The notes under the pieces are model-generated. The model was not told where the DNA came from and ran no database searches. It worked only from the letters and a program-made list of their open reading frames with translations. Below are positions 1-9,103 of a stretch of DNA of 64,000 bases, piece after piece (the first letter of the stretch is position 1; the number at the start of each line of letters is the position of its first letter). Origin of the DNA: Bacteroidota bacterium. Lineage in GTDB: Bacteria > Bacteroidota > Bacteroidia > UBA7662 > CANHCV01. Made by a program: the position numbers and the translations under genes. The stretch spans positions 186,001-250,000 of the forward strand of contig CANMVY010000001.1 in assembly GCA_947501265.1 (NCBI GenBank), written 5' to 3'.

Positions 1-63
1 CACGGTAGCCCGAATTTGAGTGGAAAAGTAATTGGAATATAGCGTCTCGCGGTAGTTGTTCAT
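1..63 (-). CDS. Partial CDS, probable methyltransferase N-terminus
   Basis: Only the first 21 codons lie in the window; the gene continues off the left edge. Its ATG (61-63) overlaps the TGA of the flippase gene in the ATGA arrangement, so it is the next gene of the same minus-strand operon and probably translationally coupled. The visible peptide contains LYSNYFSTQ, which resembles the opening of SAM-dependent class I methyltransferases found in polysaccharide clusters. That assignment rests on a very short stretch and on the neighbouring flippase, so it is a guess; the existence of a coding start is better supported than its function. Confidence 0.45.
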   Translation of the reverse strand, partial: MNNYRETLYSNYFSTQIRATV

Positions 64-1502
64 GCCGATTTTTTCAAAAATAAAGTAAAGGTTCGAAGAT
101 CCAATAATCCCAAAATTACAGCGCTCAAGCCCAAAATCAAGAACCAAACCCACAAACCCAATTCAAACACCAATGGATCCCAGTATAAAAAAGCAATCAG
201 CAAAGAAAAAAAGATTCCAATTTTCCAGCCTTTCTTCAAAAGTTCCTTTTTTAGTCCCGACTTTTTCATGACGCCCCAAAAACAACCCAAAGCCATCCAA
301 CCGTGTCCAACAGCGGTCGCACATCCTGCTCCTAAAGCACCATAGGTTGGAATGAGGATGACGTGGAGGAAAAGCGAAAGCAATGCCGATCCCATTGCCC
401 AAAAAATCAACCACTTCATTTCACCCATTGCGGTTAATGTTGCTCCGTACAAAAGAACCACCGAATGAAAGAAAAAAACCAAGCCTACCATGGGAAACAA
501 CGCTTGAATCAGGTCGGCAGGCAGTGCATCTCCTTGGTAAACGACCTCAAAAATTTCTTGGGGATAGGAAAATAGAGCTCCAACCACTCCAACAGCTGGA
601 AGCAAAATCCACGATGCACCGGTTTGCAAAACTTCACCAATGGATATTCCGGAACCCAATTGACGGGCAATGAGTGGAGTAAGAACCCCGGCAATAAGGG
701 TAGGAAAGATGATGCCGGCTTCGTAAAGCCTGAAAAAAGCAGCATAGGCGCCGGCTTCTTTCGGCAATTGAAATACCCGATCCAACATGATTCCATCCAA
801 ACGAGCATAGAGCGACATGGCCATGACCATCACAAAAAACGGAAAAGAGGATCGGAGGATTTCTTTAAAAATGCCTGGACTTACTCCGAAACTCCAGCGA
901 AATTGAAATCGGCGCAAGAGTAGAAAAACCAAAAATGCGCTGAGCGCGTAAGAAGCTGCCTGAATCCACGCAAACGACAACGCGCTAATTCGTTGATCCC
1001 ACAAAAGCCAACCCACTCCCAGCATGGCCAATAAACGATCCAAAACCGAAAAGAAAGCATCCCATCCAAACTTCTGAATTCCCGAAAGCACCGAACGAAA
1101 AAACGATAACCAATGGCTGAACCACTGCAACATCATGCCCCCCCAAAACAGCACCAATGCGTCGCCTTTTAATGAAGTAATCAACGACAAACACAATCCC
1201 AAACCCAAAAACAGTAAAGAGAAAAATCCCTTCAAGGTAAAGATGGCTTGTTGGTATTTCCTTTGTTTCGCTTCGTCGAAAGCCAACGCCCGGTTGTTCC
1301 AGTAACTCATCCCAAAATCAAGAACAATGGATACTAAAAAAGCCAAGTTGAAGGCCGAAAAGTAATTTCCATAATCGGCATTGCCCAAGGTAGCTTGTAC
1401 TTTTCGGTCGAAGAGAAATAGCCAAACAGGTTTTACCAACAGATTGAGGACAACCGTTAAACCAGCAAATTTGACCAACGTCTTTTTTCCTTCCAAAACC
1501 AA
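60..1502 (-). CDS. Polysaccharide/oligosaccharide flippase (Wzx/MATE-like membrane protein)
   Basis: A 480-residue, highly hydrophobic protein with about 12-14 predicted membrane segments and the overall look of the polysaccharide biosynthesis/MOP flippase family, which moves undecaprenyl-linked sugars across the inner membrane. Charged residues cluster in short loops (for example the FDRKVQ region near residue 31). The reading frame opens with TTG directly after two stop codons (TAA TAA), so no ATG start exists near the N-terminus and TTG is the likely initiator. It lies 40 bases after the thiamine pyrophosphokinase gene and overlaps the next gene by an ATGA. Which glycan it transports cannot be told from here. 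Confidence 0.8.
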   Translation of the reverse strand: MVLEGKKTLVKFAGLTVVLNLLVKPVWLFLFDRKVQATLGNADYGNYFSAFNLAFLVSIVLDFGMSYWNNRALAFDEAKQRKYQQAIFTLKGFFSLLFLGLGLCLSLITSLKGDALVLFWGGMMLQWFSHWLSFFRSVLSGIQKFGWDAFFSVLDRLLAMLGVGWLLWDQRISALSFAWIQAASYALSAFLVFLLLRRFQFRWSFGVSPGIFKEILRSSFPFFVMVMAMSLYARLDGIMLDRVFQLPKEAGAYAAFFRLYEAGIIFPTLIAGVLTPLIARQLGSGISIGEVLQTGASWILLPAVGVVGALFSYPQEIFEVVYQGDALPADLIQALFPMVGLVFFFHSVVLLYGATLTAMGEMKWLIFWAMGSALLSLFLHVILIPTYGALGAGCATAVGHGWMALGCFWGVMKKSGLKKELLKKGWKIGIFFSLLIAFLYWDPLVFELGLWVWFLILGLSAVILGLLDLRTFTLFLKKSA

Positions 1503-1542
1503 TTATTAGGATTCAAAGATAGGAAAAAATCGGGCGAAGGGC

Positions 1543-2202
1543 TTAATCCCAATACTCCACCAACAGAACATCGCCCGATTGGTAAGCGATCTCCACCCAA
1601 CCCGTTTCGGCCACCCGATTGCTGCTTCCCGTTCGAAAACCCAGCTTCAAATCGATGTTCTCTACCGCCCAAATTAAGTTGGTGGCCGAAAGTCCGCAAA
1701 CTTCCGGAAACGGCATCAAACCCAAACCAACACCTTTTTCGTAAAACTTTTTAAAAGGTTGTGGAACCGGATACAACCGATCTTGCGTGCCAATCCATTG
1801 CCAATTGATTTGAGGGGTGTATTTCATGCAAACGCTTAAATTCTCTAACCAATGGTCGGAACGATCGCCGGAGGCTCCCAAAATATGGCAGGCCGAATGT
1901 CCGTCTTCCACTAAAAAACGAATCCCTTTTTCTAAATCGTTGCAATCTTGATCATCCAATTTCATCATGCGAACATCGGGCTGAAGCACCAACAACTCGT
2001 TCATTTCCAATTCCGAGTCGAAGTCGCCGATTACCCAATCGACTTTTATTCCTTGTTCCATGATTCGGCGTGCAGCCCCATCCAGGGCCACCACCGTAGG
2101 GCTCCATTCCAACAATTCAAAGAGGGAATTCCAGGCTATGATCCCGTCGGCAATCAGAAGTGCCGGTTCTTGTTTTTCTCTTACGGTGTGGTGGGAAGAC
2201 AT
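1543..2202 (-). CDS. Thiamine pyrophosphokinase (thiamine diphosphokinase)
   Basis: A 219-residue protein that by family transfers pyrophosphate from ATP to thiamine to give thiamine diphosphate. Hallmarks seen: DGAA at residues 41-44, GDFDS at 59-63, an acidic DQD-NDLEKG segment at 84-93 and GASGDRSDH at 109-117, in the order and spacing of the family's ATP and metal site. The start overlaps the end of menE by 22 bases, so the two are cotranscribed. Length is normal for bacterial thiamine pyrophosphokinases. Cotranscription with menE and a flippase looks like genomic convenience and not a pathway link. Confidence 0.88.
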   Translation of the reverse strand: MSSHHTVREKQEPALLIADGIIAWNSLFELLEWSPTVVALDGAARRIMEQGIKVDWVIGDFDSELEMNELLVLQPDVRMMKLDDQDCNDLEKGIRFLVEDGHSACHILGASGDRSDHWLENLSVCMKYTPQINWQWIGTQDRLYPVPQPFKKFYEKGVGLGLMPFPEVCGLSATNLIWAVENIDLKLGFRTGSSNRVAETGWVEIAYQSGDVLLVEYWD

Positions 2203-3284
2203 GACTCTAAAATAACCTTCAATTGCTTTCGATTCAATTTTCCTTGATCATTTAAAGGGAAATTTTTCACTACGTAACTTTTTTTCAAGTTGTTGTACGC
2301 AGGTAAGCCAACATTCACCTCTTTCAATTTTAAGGCGAGTTTCTGTTGACTAACGAAAACCAAGGCCTCTCCCAAGGAATCATCTTTGACCGATGAAACT
2401 GCAAATTCAAAAGGAGGAATACTTCTTTTTTCAAGATTGGCTAAAATCATCTTTTCAACTTGAAGTGGAGAGATTTTCACTCCTCCAGAGTTGATTTGAT
2501 CGTCAATTCTTCCTAAAAAAGTAAGGAGATTTGATTTTAATTCCACCAAATCGTTGGTAGAAAGCCATTTGTTTTCGGTAATGGAACCCCGAACTTGCAA
2601 ACACCCCTCCTCATTGGTTCTCGCTTCGATTCCCGGCAACAATTGAAACCCTTTGGAAAGATTAGAGAGCGATTGAAGCGCGATGTGGGAAGATGTTTCG
2701 GTCATCCCAAATCCCATCCACATTTTCTCTGCTGGAAGTTGTTCAAACATCGTTTGTTGGGATTCTGAAATTCCCGTTCCTCCCAAAAGAATATGTTGAA
2801 ATGATGAAGTCCAGGACCTGCCCAGTTGTTGGGTTAATTTCTCTGCTTGAAGCGGAGCCATGGCCACAAAATGATAGTGATGATTGAGAGGAAAGAGTTC
2901 CGACAAATTTTGAGGTGCTACGGCATCCAAATGCAAACCGCCTTCCATGGCTCGAACCAGCATCATGGCACCACCGATGAATTGGGGATTGATGCAAAGC
3001 AAGGCCCGGCTTCCGGCTTCCAATTGAAAAAACGAAATGGTTTGCCGGGCAGAGGCGCGCATCACGTCTTTGGACAACTCAATTCGTTTGGGCGCGCCGG
3101 TAGTTCCAGATGTAAAAAATTCCATGGTGGGAGTTTCGGAATACCAACGATTTAGGAAAGCAAACAAGGCCACCTCCCAATTTTCATCGGAAGAGGGAGT
3201 TGCCTTGGTGGCCATTTCAGGAGAAATTAAGCGACCATTAAGAAAAATAGGGGGGAATAATTTCCAACTTCCAAATCCGTGCAT
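2181..3284 (-). CDS. menE: o-Succinylbenzoate-CoA ligase (AMP-binding), menaquinone synthesis
   Basis: A 367-residue AMP-forming acyl-CoA ligase. The phosphate-binding loop TSGTTGAPK is at residues 58-66, GMTET lies in the middle and a C-terminal mobile domain ends in a DQGKLNRK segment with the conserved Lys. It is about 100 residues shorter at the N-terminus than generic AMP-binding enzymes, as is usual for MenE of Bacteroidota, and should activate o-succinylbenzoate for menaquinone. I chose the ATG at 3284, not an upstream in-frame codon at 3365, because a -7-like element sits four bases before it and the longer version would run into the pheT promoter region. MenE versus another short acyl-CoA ligase is not proven. 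Confidence 0.78.
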   Translation of the reverse strand: MHGFGSWKLFPPIFLNGRLISPEMATKATPSSDENWEVALFAFLNRWYSETPTMEFFTSGTTGAPKRIELSKDVMRASARQTISFFQLEAGSRALLCINPQFIGGAMMLVRAMEGGLHLDAVAPQNLSELFPLNHHYHFVAMAPLQAEKLTQQLGRSWTSSFQHILLGGTGISESQQTMFEQLPAEKMWMGFGMTETSSHIALQSLSNLSKGFQLLPGIEARTNEEGCLQVRGSITENKWLSTNDLVELKSNLLTFLGRIDDQINSGGVKISPLQVEKMILANLEKRSIPPFEFAVSSVKDDSLGEALVFVSQQKLALKLKEVNVGLPAYNNLKKSYVVKNFPLNDQGKLNRKQLKVILESCLPTTP

Positions 3285-3288
3285 CGTA

Positions 3289-3296
3289 CAAAGTTC
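3289..3296 (-). promoter_or_regulatory. Candidate -7 element for menE
   Basis: GAACTTTG matches five of six fixed positions of TAnnTTTG and ends exactly four bases before the menE ATG, the spacing seen at several other genes in this window. No convincing -33 element. Confidence 0.45.
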
Positions 3297-3382
3297 GCTG
3301 ATTTTAAGCGTTATCGGGTAACAAAGGAAATTGGGTTTCTGTTTTTGGTTCAAACGTATTCCCAAGCCGCAACAAATTTTTG

Positions 3383-3390
3383 TAACTTTG
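3383..3390 (+). promoter_or_regulatory. -7 element for the pheT operon
   Basis: TAACTTTG is a perfect TAnnTTTG match, 23 bases before the pheT ATG. It supports the ATG at 3414 over upstream in-frame codons. A TTG triplet upstream is too far away to be a good -33 element. Confidence 0.6.
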
Positions 3391-3413
3391 CTTTCTTAAA
3401 GGATTGTGCGTTC

Positions 3414-5810
3414 ATGAAAGTATCTCTGAATTGGTTGTTGGATTATGTTGGCGAACCATTAACCGCCGAAAAAGTAGCTGAAATTCTTACCCAAACCGGG
3501 CTGGAAGTAGAACATATTGAGCAAATTGGTCCCCGTTTGGATGGCCTCATTGTTGGAGAAGTTAAATCGAAAGCAAAGCACCCGAATGCCGATAAACTAT
3601 CGTGCACCAAGGTTGACGTTGGAACCGGTGTGTTGTTGGATATTGTTTGCGGGGCACCCAACGTTGCTGAAGGTCAAAAAGTTATTGTTGCGCCCGTGGG
3701 TTGCATCATTCATCCCAGCAAAGGCGACGCGTTTGAAATCAAAAAAGCAAAAATTAGAGGAGAAGTTTCCGAAGGCATGTTGTGTGCCGATGATGAAGTG
3801 GGATTGGGTGAAAGCCACGATGGAATACGGGTGTTACCGCCCAATACTCCCATTGGAATATCTGTAGCAGAAGCCTTGGGCGCTACTTCGGATGCGATTT
3901 TGGAGGTTGCCATTACGCCCAACCGAACCGATGCCATTTCTCACATGGGCGTTGCCCGAGATTTGTGCGCTTTTCTTCGAAAACCTATGGTTTTCCCTGA
4001 ATATCCCGGAAAATTCCCCAATACCGATTCGCTTCCGATTTCTGTTCAATTAGACGAAACCGGAAAGTGCAAAAACTACTACGGGTTGGTGGTGAAAAAT
4101 GTGAAGGTAGGTCCATCCCCAATGTGGTTGCAAAACCGTTTGAATGCCGTAGGTATTCGTCCGATTAACTCCATTGTTGATGCTACCAACTACGTGATGT
4201 TGGAAATGGGCCAGCCGCTTCACGCGTTCGATTACGACAAAACCGGTGGAAGCATTCACTTAGGGATGTCCAAAGAAAACGATGTTTTTCAAGCGTTAGA
4301 CGGCAAATCCTACACCTTGTCAGGGCAAGAATTAATGGTTCAAAACGAATCGGAAAACTTGGCCATGGCGGGAGTCATTGGAGGAAATAGCAGTTCCATT
4401 TCCGTTGAAACCAAAAACATTTTGGTGGAAGCAGCTTGGTTTGATGCCAGTGTGGTTCGTGCCGCTTCCAAACGATTTGAATTGAAGACCGATGCGGCCT
4501 ACCGTTTTGAGCGTGGTACCGACCCGAATGGGCCGAAAAACGCCATGCTTCGGGTTGTTTCTCTCATCCTTGAGTTAGCGGGCGGCATGGTTGCAGGCGA
4601 AATCCAACAGTACCCTCACCCGGTTGAAGGCCCGCAAATTCACCTTTCCATGTTCCACTTGGAAAAATACCTCGGATTTAAAGTCAACAAAACAGATCTT
4701 AAATCCATTTTGGAACATTTAGATATTCGGGTGATTCAAGATTACAGCGACGTGTTGTTGATTCAACCGCCGACCTACCGAACAGACGTTACCCGAGAAA
4801 TTGACGTTATTGAAGAATTCTTGCGGATTTATGGGTTCGAAAACATTCCTTTCACCGGGGTCGTTTCATTTGGAGACACCTTCCCGAAAAAACAACAGAA
4901 ATACCGAATTAAACAACTGACATCTTTCTACTTGGCAGGAAATGGTTTCTTTGAAATTCTCAATAATTCCTTAACTTCCAAAGAAGCGATTGAATTTATT
5001 GATCTTCCAGAGGATGAAATCATTTCGCTCAAAAACCCGTTGAGTGAAGAACTATCCATTCTCAGGAATAATTTGTTATACGGAGGATTAAAAACGATTC
5101 AATACAATTTAGCTCGCCAACAACACCACCTGAAATTTTTCGAATTTGGCATCAGCCACACGACTCGAATGAAAAAATATTTCGAAACGGAATTGTTGGG
5201 AATTTGGCTAACCGGCAACAATCACGAGGAACATTGGTACCAACAGCCCCAAAAATCAGATTTTTACCAACTGAATGCCATTGTACACAACATTTTCAAA
5301 CGATTGAATATTCAAACAACGGATGTTTCTGAATTCAAAAATAAAATTTTTAACAACGGATTAAAATACAAAGTTAAAAATCGAGTGTTGTGTGAAATTG
5401 GTCGTGTAAATCAGCCATTATTGAAGAAAATGGACATCAAACAGGATGTTTTTTATGCTAGAATCAATTGGGAAGTCGTGAAAGAAATGGCAACTCAAGA
5501 GAAGATTTCTTTCCATGAACCCAGTAAGTTTCCGGCGATGGAACGCGATTTGGCCTTGGTTGTAGATCAAAAAGTGTTGTTCAGGGATTTACAACATTCG
5601 ATGCAAGAATTGGAATTTGCCGATTTGGAATCCATGAATGTTTTTGATGTTTACGAAGGAAAGTCGTTGGAAACGGGTAAAAAGTCCTACGGTTTGAAGT
5701 TCACGTTCCGAAATCCTAGCCGAACTTTGAAGAGTGAAGAAGTTGATCAAATAATGCAGAAATTAATGGTTACCTTTGAGCAACAAAACGGAGCCATCAT
5801 TCGTCAATAA
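3414..5810 (+). CDS. pheT: Phenylalanine--tRNA ligase beta subunit
   Basis: A 798-residue protein, the normal length for PheT, beginning MKVSLNWLLDYV, the characteristic N-terminus. In order: N-terminal B1 region, a tRNA-binding (EMAP-like) domain around residues 40-150, the B3/B4 editing domain, B5, the catalytic-like core, and a C-terminal ferredoxin-fold anticodon-binding domain (FPAMERDLALVVD through TLKSEEVDQIM). Forms the alpha2beta2 phenylalanyl-tRNA synthetase with PheS, which is not in the window. First gene of a plus-strand run with a coiled-coil gene, zapA and rny; the next gene starts seven bases after its stop. Confidence 0.97.
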   Translation: MKVSLNWLLDYVGEPLTAEKVAEILTQTGLEVEHIEQIGPRLDGLIVGEVKSKAKHPNADKLSCTKVDVGTGVLLDIVCGAPNVAEGQKVIVAPVGCIIHPSKGDAFEIKKAKIRGEVSEGMLCADDEVGLGESHDGIRVLPPNTPIGISVAEALGATSDAILEVAITPNRTDAISHMGVARDLCAFLRKPMVFPEYPGKFPNTDSLPISVQLDETGKCKNYYGLVVKNVKVGPSPMWLQNRLNAVGIRPINSIVDATNYVMLEMGQPLHAFDYDKTGGSIHLGMSKENDVFQALDGKSYTLSGQELMVQNESENLAMAGVIGGNSSSISVETKNILVEAAWFDASVVRAASKRFELKTDAAYRFERGTDPNGPKNAMLRVVSLILELAGGMVAGEIQQYPHPVEGPQIHLSMFHLEKYLGFKVNKTDLKSILEHLDIRVIQDYSDVLLIQPPTYRTDVTREIDVIEEFLRIYGFENIPFTGVVSFGDTFPKKQQKYRIKQLTSFYLAGNGFFEILNNSLTSKEAIEFIDLPEDEIISLKNPLSEELSILRNNLLYGGLKTIQYNLARQQHHLKFFEFGISHTTRMKKYFETELLGIWLTGNNHEEHWYQQPQKSDFYQLNAIVHNIFKRLNIQTTDVSEFKNKIFNNGLKYKVKNRVLCEIGRVNQPLLKKMDIKQDVFYARINWEVVKEMATQEKISFHEPSKFPAMERDLALVVDQKVLFRDLQHSMQELEFADLESMNVFDVYEGKSLETGKKSYGLKFTFRNPSRTLKSEEVDQIMQKLMVTFEQQNGAIIRQ

Positions 5811-5816
5811 CACAAC

Positions 5817-6086
5817 ATGTTGGAATCATTACTCACCACGTTAGACCGCATTTATCTCAAAGCCAATCGGTTAAGTTCTATCGTTGAACAACAACGCATT
5901 GAACTCAATTCGGTTCGAGATGAAAACCAAACCTTGGTTCGGGTCAATTTGGAATTGAATCAACGCCTTCAAGACTTGGAGCAAAAGCTCCATCAGGGAG
6001 GAAATATGGTTCCTGTGGAAAAGTTTGAAGAATTAAAAAGAGAAATAGACTTAATAATCAAAAATATCGACAACAAAATCGGTTAA
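5817..6086 (+). CDS. Small coiled-coil protein, ZapB-like in size and position
   Basis: An 89-residue soluble protein with heptad-patterned Leu/Glu/Gln content over nearly its whole length (LEQKL, ELNQRLQDLEQKL) and no signal peptide or membrane span. Only six bases separate it from pheT and about 20 from zapA. I do not recognise the family. Its length, coiled-coil character and position directly before a Z-ring component invite comparison with ZapB, the coiled-coil partner of ZapA in gammaproteobacteria, but I see no sequence identity to support homology; treat that as inference. Confidence 0.75.
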   Translation: MLESLLTTLDRIYLKANRLSSIVEQQRIELNSVRDENQTLVRVNLELNQRLQDLEQKLHQGGNMVPVEKFEELKREIDLIIKNIDNKIG

Positions 6087-6107
6087 GTATGCGCTTAGCC
6101 TCAAACT

Positions 6108-6395
6108 ATGGAAGATAAGATCAGAATAAAATTAAGCATAGGTAATCGTCAATACCCGCTCTCCATAGCGCAGGAAGACGAGAATCAGGTTCGTCAGGCT
6201 GCGGAAGCGGTGAACGAAAAGCTTCGTACATTCATGGATTCTTATTCTGTAGCCGATCCGGTTGATTTACTTTCGATGTGTGCCTTGTATTTCGCAACAG
6301 AATTTGAGCGATTGCAACAGGTTCAAAATAAAGCCCAAAGCGAAGTTTCGCAAAAATTAGCGCTGATTGAAGGATTGATCGAAAAAGGACTTTGA
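6108..6395 (+). CDS. zapA: Cell division protein ZapA
   Basis: A 95-residue protein with the ZapA pattern: an N-terminal beta/alpha globular part (IKLSIGNRQYPLSI, then a helix with VRQAAEAVNEKL) and a C-terminal coiled coil. ZapA binds FtsZ and bundles its filaments in the cytoplasm. In Bacteroidota the order pheT, small coiled-coil gene, zapA, rny is familiar and supports the call. It ends 36 bases before rny; I see no 6S RNA-like gene in that gap. Confidence 0.88.
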   Translation: MEDKIRIKLSIGNRQYPLSIAQEDENQVRQAAEAVNEKLRTFMDSYSVADPVDLLSMCALYFATEFERLQQVQNKAQSEVSQKLALIEGLIEKGL

Positions 6396-6431
6396 GATAA
6401 CCGCCTATTTAGCCATTAAATCACAGATCTA

Positions 6432-7994
6432 ATGGAAATTATAGGGTACATTATTGCCGCAGTGGTTGGTGGAGGAACAGGGTTCTTCTTAGGCCGCAAC
6501 TTACTACTCTCCATGTTTAAAGGAGAACAAATTAAGGCAAAAGCTGAAGCTGAAGCCATCTTAAAAACAGCCGATGAAAAGGCTAAAAACATCGCCAAAG
6601 AAAAAGAATTAGAAATTCGAGAAAAATTCGATCAACAACGCCGAGATTACAACCAAGATGTTGAACGTAGAAATCGCGAATTGAACGAAAAAGAACAAAA
6701 AGCGAAACAGCGCGACCAGCAAATGTCCCAAAAAATGGAACAAGTAGCGCGCAAAGAGCAGGAATTAACCCAATCACAATCGCAAACCGAAAAACTTCAA
6801 GAACAATTAACCACCCGAAAAGGGGAATTGGACAAAGCTCATAACGAAGCCGTAAGCCGATTGGAAAAAATTGCTGGAGTATCAGCTGAAGAAGCTAAAA
6901 ACGAATTGATTGCCGCCTTGAAAGAAGAAGCACGTGCGAAAGCATTTGCCCAAGTAAAAGAGGTGATCGACGAAGCAAAATCTACCGCTGCAAAAGAAGC
7001 GAAGAAAGTAGTGATCGAAACCATTCAACGTACCGCTACCGAACACGCCATTGAGAATGCCATTTCAGTTTTCCCCATCAAATCGGATGAGGTTAAGGGG
7101 CAAATTATTGGACGTGAAGGACGAAACATTCGTGCATTGGAAGCCGCAACCGGAGTGGAAGTGATTGTAGACGATACCCCTGATGCCGTAATTCTATCTT
7201 GTTTCGACCCTCTTCGCAGGGAAATTGCCCGTTTAAGTTTGCACCGATTGGTTACTGATGGTCGTATTCACCCAGCACGCATCGAAGAGGTGGTAGCAAA
7301 GGTGAAGAAACAAATCGAAGATGAAATCATGGAAATCGGCGAGCGAACTTGCATTGATTTAGGAATCACCGGATTGCATAAAGAGTTGGTTCGTTTAGTT
7401 GGAAAAATGCGTTACCGCTCTTCCTACGGTCAAAACTTATTGCAACACTCCCGAGAAGTGGCCAACCTTTGCGCCGTTATGGCAGCAGAGCTTGGATTGA
7501 ATCCGAAGTTGGCCAAACGCGCCGGATTGCTGCACGATATTGGTAAAGTACCCGACGATAATCCTGAACTCCCTCACGCCATTTTGGGAATGGAGTTGGC
7601 CAAGAAATACAACGAACATCCGGTGGTATGCAATGCCATTGGAGCTCACCACGACGAAATTGAAATGACCGATCCCATTTCGGCCATCATTCAAGCATGT
7701 GATGCTGTTTCAGGGGCAAGACCGGGCGCTCGCCGAGAAGTTGTTGAAAGCTACTTGAAGCGTTTGAAAGAATTGGAATCCATCGCGAATGGCTTCAACG
7801 GCGTTCAAAAATCATATGCCATCCAAGCTGGACGTGAATTGAGGGTAATTGTAGAATCGGAAAAAGTAACCGACGAACAATCCGATCTTTTGAGCGTTTC
7901 CATCTCAGAAAAAATCCAAAACGAAATGCAGTACCCTGGCCAAATCAAGGTGACCGTTATTCGTGAAAAAAGAGCAGTTTCATTCGCAAAATAA
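6432..7994 (+). CDS. rny: Ribonuclease Y
   Basis: A 520-residue endoribonuclease that initiates mRNA decay at the inner membrane. Features in order: an N-terminal membrane anchor (about residues 4-24), a long charged coiled coil rich in Glu, Lys and Gln to about residue 170, a KH RNA-binding domain ([18 protein letters not shown]), and an HD catalytic domain with HSREVA and [11 protein letters not shown] carrying the metal-binding His-Asp pair. Full length for the family. Sits between zapA and the superoxide dismutase gene (6-base gap), so probably cotranscribed with both. Confidence 0.97.
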   Translation: MEIIGYIIAAVVGGGTGFFLGRNLLLSMFKGEQIKAKAEAEAILKTADEKAKNIAKEKELEIREKFDQQRRDYNQDVERRNRELNEKEQKAKQRDQQMSQKMEQVARKEQELTQSQSQTEKLQEQLTTRKGELDKAHNEAVSRLEKIAGVSAEEAKNELIAALKEEARAKAFAQVKEVIDEAKSTAAKEAKKVVIETIQRTATEHAIENAISVFPIKSDEVKGQIIGREGRNIRALEAATGVEVIVDDTPDAVILSCFDPLRREIARLSLHRLVTDGRIHPARIEEVVAKVKKQIEDEIMEIGERTCIDLGITGLHKELVRLVGKMRYRSSYGQNLLQHSREVANLCAVMAAELGLNPKLAKRAGLLHDIGKVPDDNPELPHAILGMELAKKYNEHPVVCNAIGAHHDEIEMTDPISAIIQACDAVSGARPGARREVVESYLKRLKELESIANGFNGVQKSYAIQAGRELRVIVESEKVTDEQSDLLSVSISEKIQNEMQYPGQIKVTVIREKRAVSFAK

Positions 7995-8000
7995 AAAGTT

Positions 8001-8600
8001 ATGAGTTTTGAATTACCCCAATTGCCTTACGCATACGATGCGTTAGAGCCCCATTTTGATGCTCGTACCATGGAAATTCACCATTCCAAGCATCACCAAG
8101 CCTACATCACTAATTTGAACAATGCCGTTGCAGGAACCGAATTAGAAGGCAAAAGCTTGGAAGAATTGATGAACGTTTGTAAGGACAACACCCCCGTTCG
8201 AAACAACGGTGGTGGTCATTGGAACCATACTTTTTTCTGGAGTATTCTTTCACCCAACGGTGGTGGAGAGCCAACCGGAAAAATTGGAGACGCCATTGCT
8301 AAATCTTTCGGTTCTTACGATAATTTCAAAGTTGAATTCACCAAGGCTGCAACGACACGTTTTGGATCTGGCTGGGCGTGGTTGTGCATGCATACCGATG
8401 GTTCATTGGAGATTTGTAGCACGCCCAATCAAGACAACCCCTTGATGCCAGGTTTAGGTTATTGCGGTGGCCAACCGATCCTTGGTTTGGATGTTTGGGA
8501 ACATGCCTATTATTTGCACTACCAAAACCGCCGTCCCGATTTTATTTCAGCATTTTTCAACCTGATTAATTGGGAAAAAGTGAACTCATTCATGGGTTAA
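8001..8600 (+). CDS. Superoxide dismutase (Fe/Mn type)
   Basis: A 199-residue cytosolic enzyme that dismutates superoxide to oxygen and peroxide. Metal ligands are visible: His27 in the HHSKHHQAY segment, the His of [10 protein letters not shown], and the Asp and His of [14 protein letters not shown]. There is no signal peptide. Metal choice (Fe, Mn or either) cannot be read reliably from sequence alone. It follows rny by six bases and may share its transcript. Confidence 0.96.
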   Translation: MSFELPQLPYAYDALEPHFDARTMEIHHSKHHQAYITNLNNAVAGTELEGKSLEELMNVCKDNTPVRNNGGGHWNHTFFWSILSPNGGGEPTGKIGDAIAKSFGSYDNFKVEFTKAATTRFGSGWAWLCMHTDGSLEICSTPNQDNPLMPGLGYCGGQPILGLDVWEHAYYLHYQNRRPDFISAFFNLINWEKVNSFMG

Positions 8601-8656
8601 TCGTTTAAAAATCAGGCTCCAAAAAAGCAAATATTTTATTTTTTTTTACATCAAGC

Positions 8657-8688
8657 TTTGGAGGAACAGATTTTTAATATTACATTTG
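8657..8688 (+). promoter_or_regulatory. Promoter of the ArsR-type regulator (-33/-7)
   Basis: TTTG at 8657-8660, a 20-base spacer, then a perfect -7 element TACATTTG at 8681-8688: the best match to the Bacteroidota consensus in the window, giving a roughly 25-30 base leader. An imperfect inverted repeat (CTCCAAA-AAAGC at 8617-8628 against GCTTTGGAG at 8655-8663) overlaps the -33 element and also flanks a T-run after the sod gene, so it could be an operator or a weak terminator. Confidence 0.7.
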
Positions 8689-8718
8689 TGTTAACCACAT
8701 ATTTAAACACGAAAAAAC

Positions 8719-9030
8719 ATGGTAGAAGCTAAATCCTTGGTTAGCCAGCTAACGCTGAAAGACCTTAAAAATACAGCAAAAGTATTCCGTGCGATCAATC
8801 ACCCATTGCGTTTGGAAATCGTTCGTTTGATCGAAACCAATGTTAGCATGAATGTGACTCGCATTTACATCAAATTACGCATCGAGCAATCGGTTGCTTC
8901 CCAGCACTTGGCTATTTTGCGTGAAGCTGAAATTTTAAACTTCAAGCGCGACGGTAAAGAAATTCATTATTCTGTAAATCAAGAGCGCATTCAAATTCTT
9001 TTGGATGCTATCAAGATTTTGAAAGACTAA
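8719..9030 (+). CDS. ArsR-family winged-helix transcriptional regulator
   Basis: A 103-residue winged helix-turn-helix protein: ALPHA segment NHPLRLEIVRLI, recognition helix in EQSVASQHLAILREAEIL, and a beta-wing FKRDGKEIHYSV. It contains no cysteine, so it lacks the thiolate metal site of classic ArsR/SmtB sensors and probably responds to something else or is regulated by abundance. It has its own strong promoter and is followed by a terminator, so it is monocistronic. Its targets are not evident; the overlapping inverted repeat upstream suggests possible autoregulation. Confidence 0.9.
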   Translation: MVEAKSLVSQLTLKDLKNTAKVFRAINHPLRLEIVRLIETNVSMNVTRIYIKLRIEQSVASQHLAILREAEILNFKRDGKEIHYSVNQERIQILLDAIKILKD

Positions 9031-9055
9031 AAAATTTAACCTCAAATCATAAAAG

Positions 9056-9081
9056 ACTGCCCTAAACGGCAGTTTTTTTTT
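9056..9081 (+). terminator. Rho-independent terminator after the ArsR gene
   Basis: Perfect six-base stem ACTGCC (9056-9061) and GGCAGT (9068-9073) with loop CTAAAC, followed by eight T residues. Confidence 0.9.
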
Positions 9082-9092
9082 GCAAAAAAGTG

Positions 9093-9100
9093 TACCTTTA
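9093..9100 (+). promoter_or_regulatory. Candidate -7 element before the PHP phosphatase gene
   Basis: TACCTTTA (five of six consensus positions) ends three bases before the ATG at 9104, just after the terminator of the preceding gene. Transcription would begin at or near the A of the start codon. Confidence 0.5.
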
Positions 9101-9103
9101 ATT

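Noticed and set aside
3279-3413. Longer N-terminus for pheT
   Set aside because: Would add about 45 residues foreign to PheT and run over the menE start; the perfect -7 element lies before the 3414 ATG.
8617-8663. Inverted repeat after sod as a firm terminator
   Set aside because: The stem is interrupted by three unpaired bases, the loop is 26 bases and it overlaps the arsR -33 element, so I only note it under that promoter.
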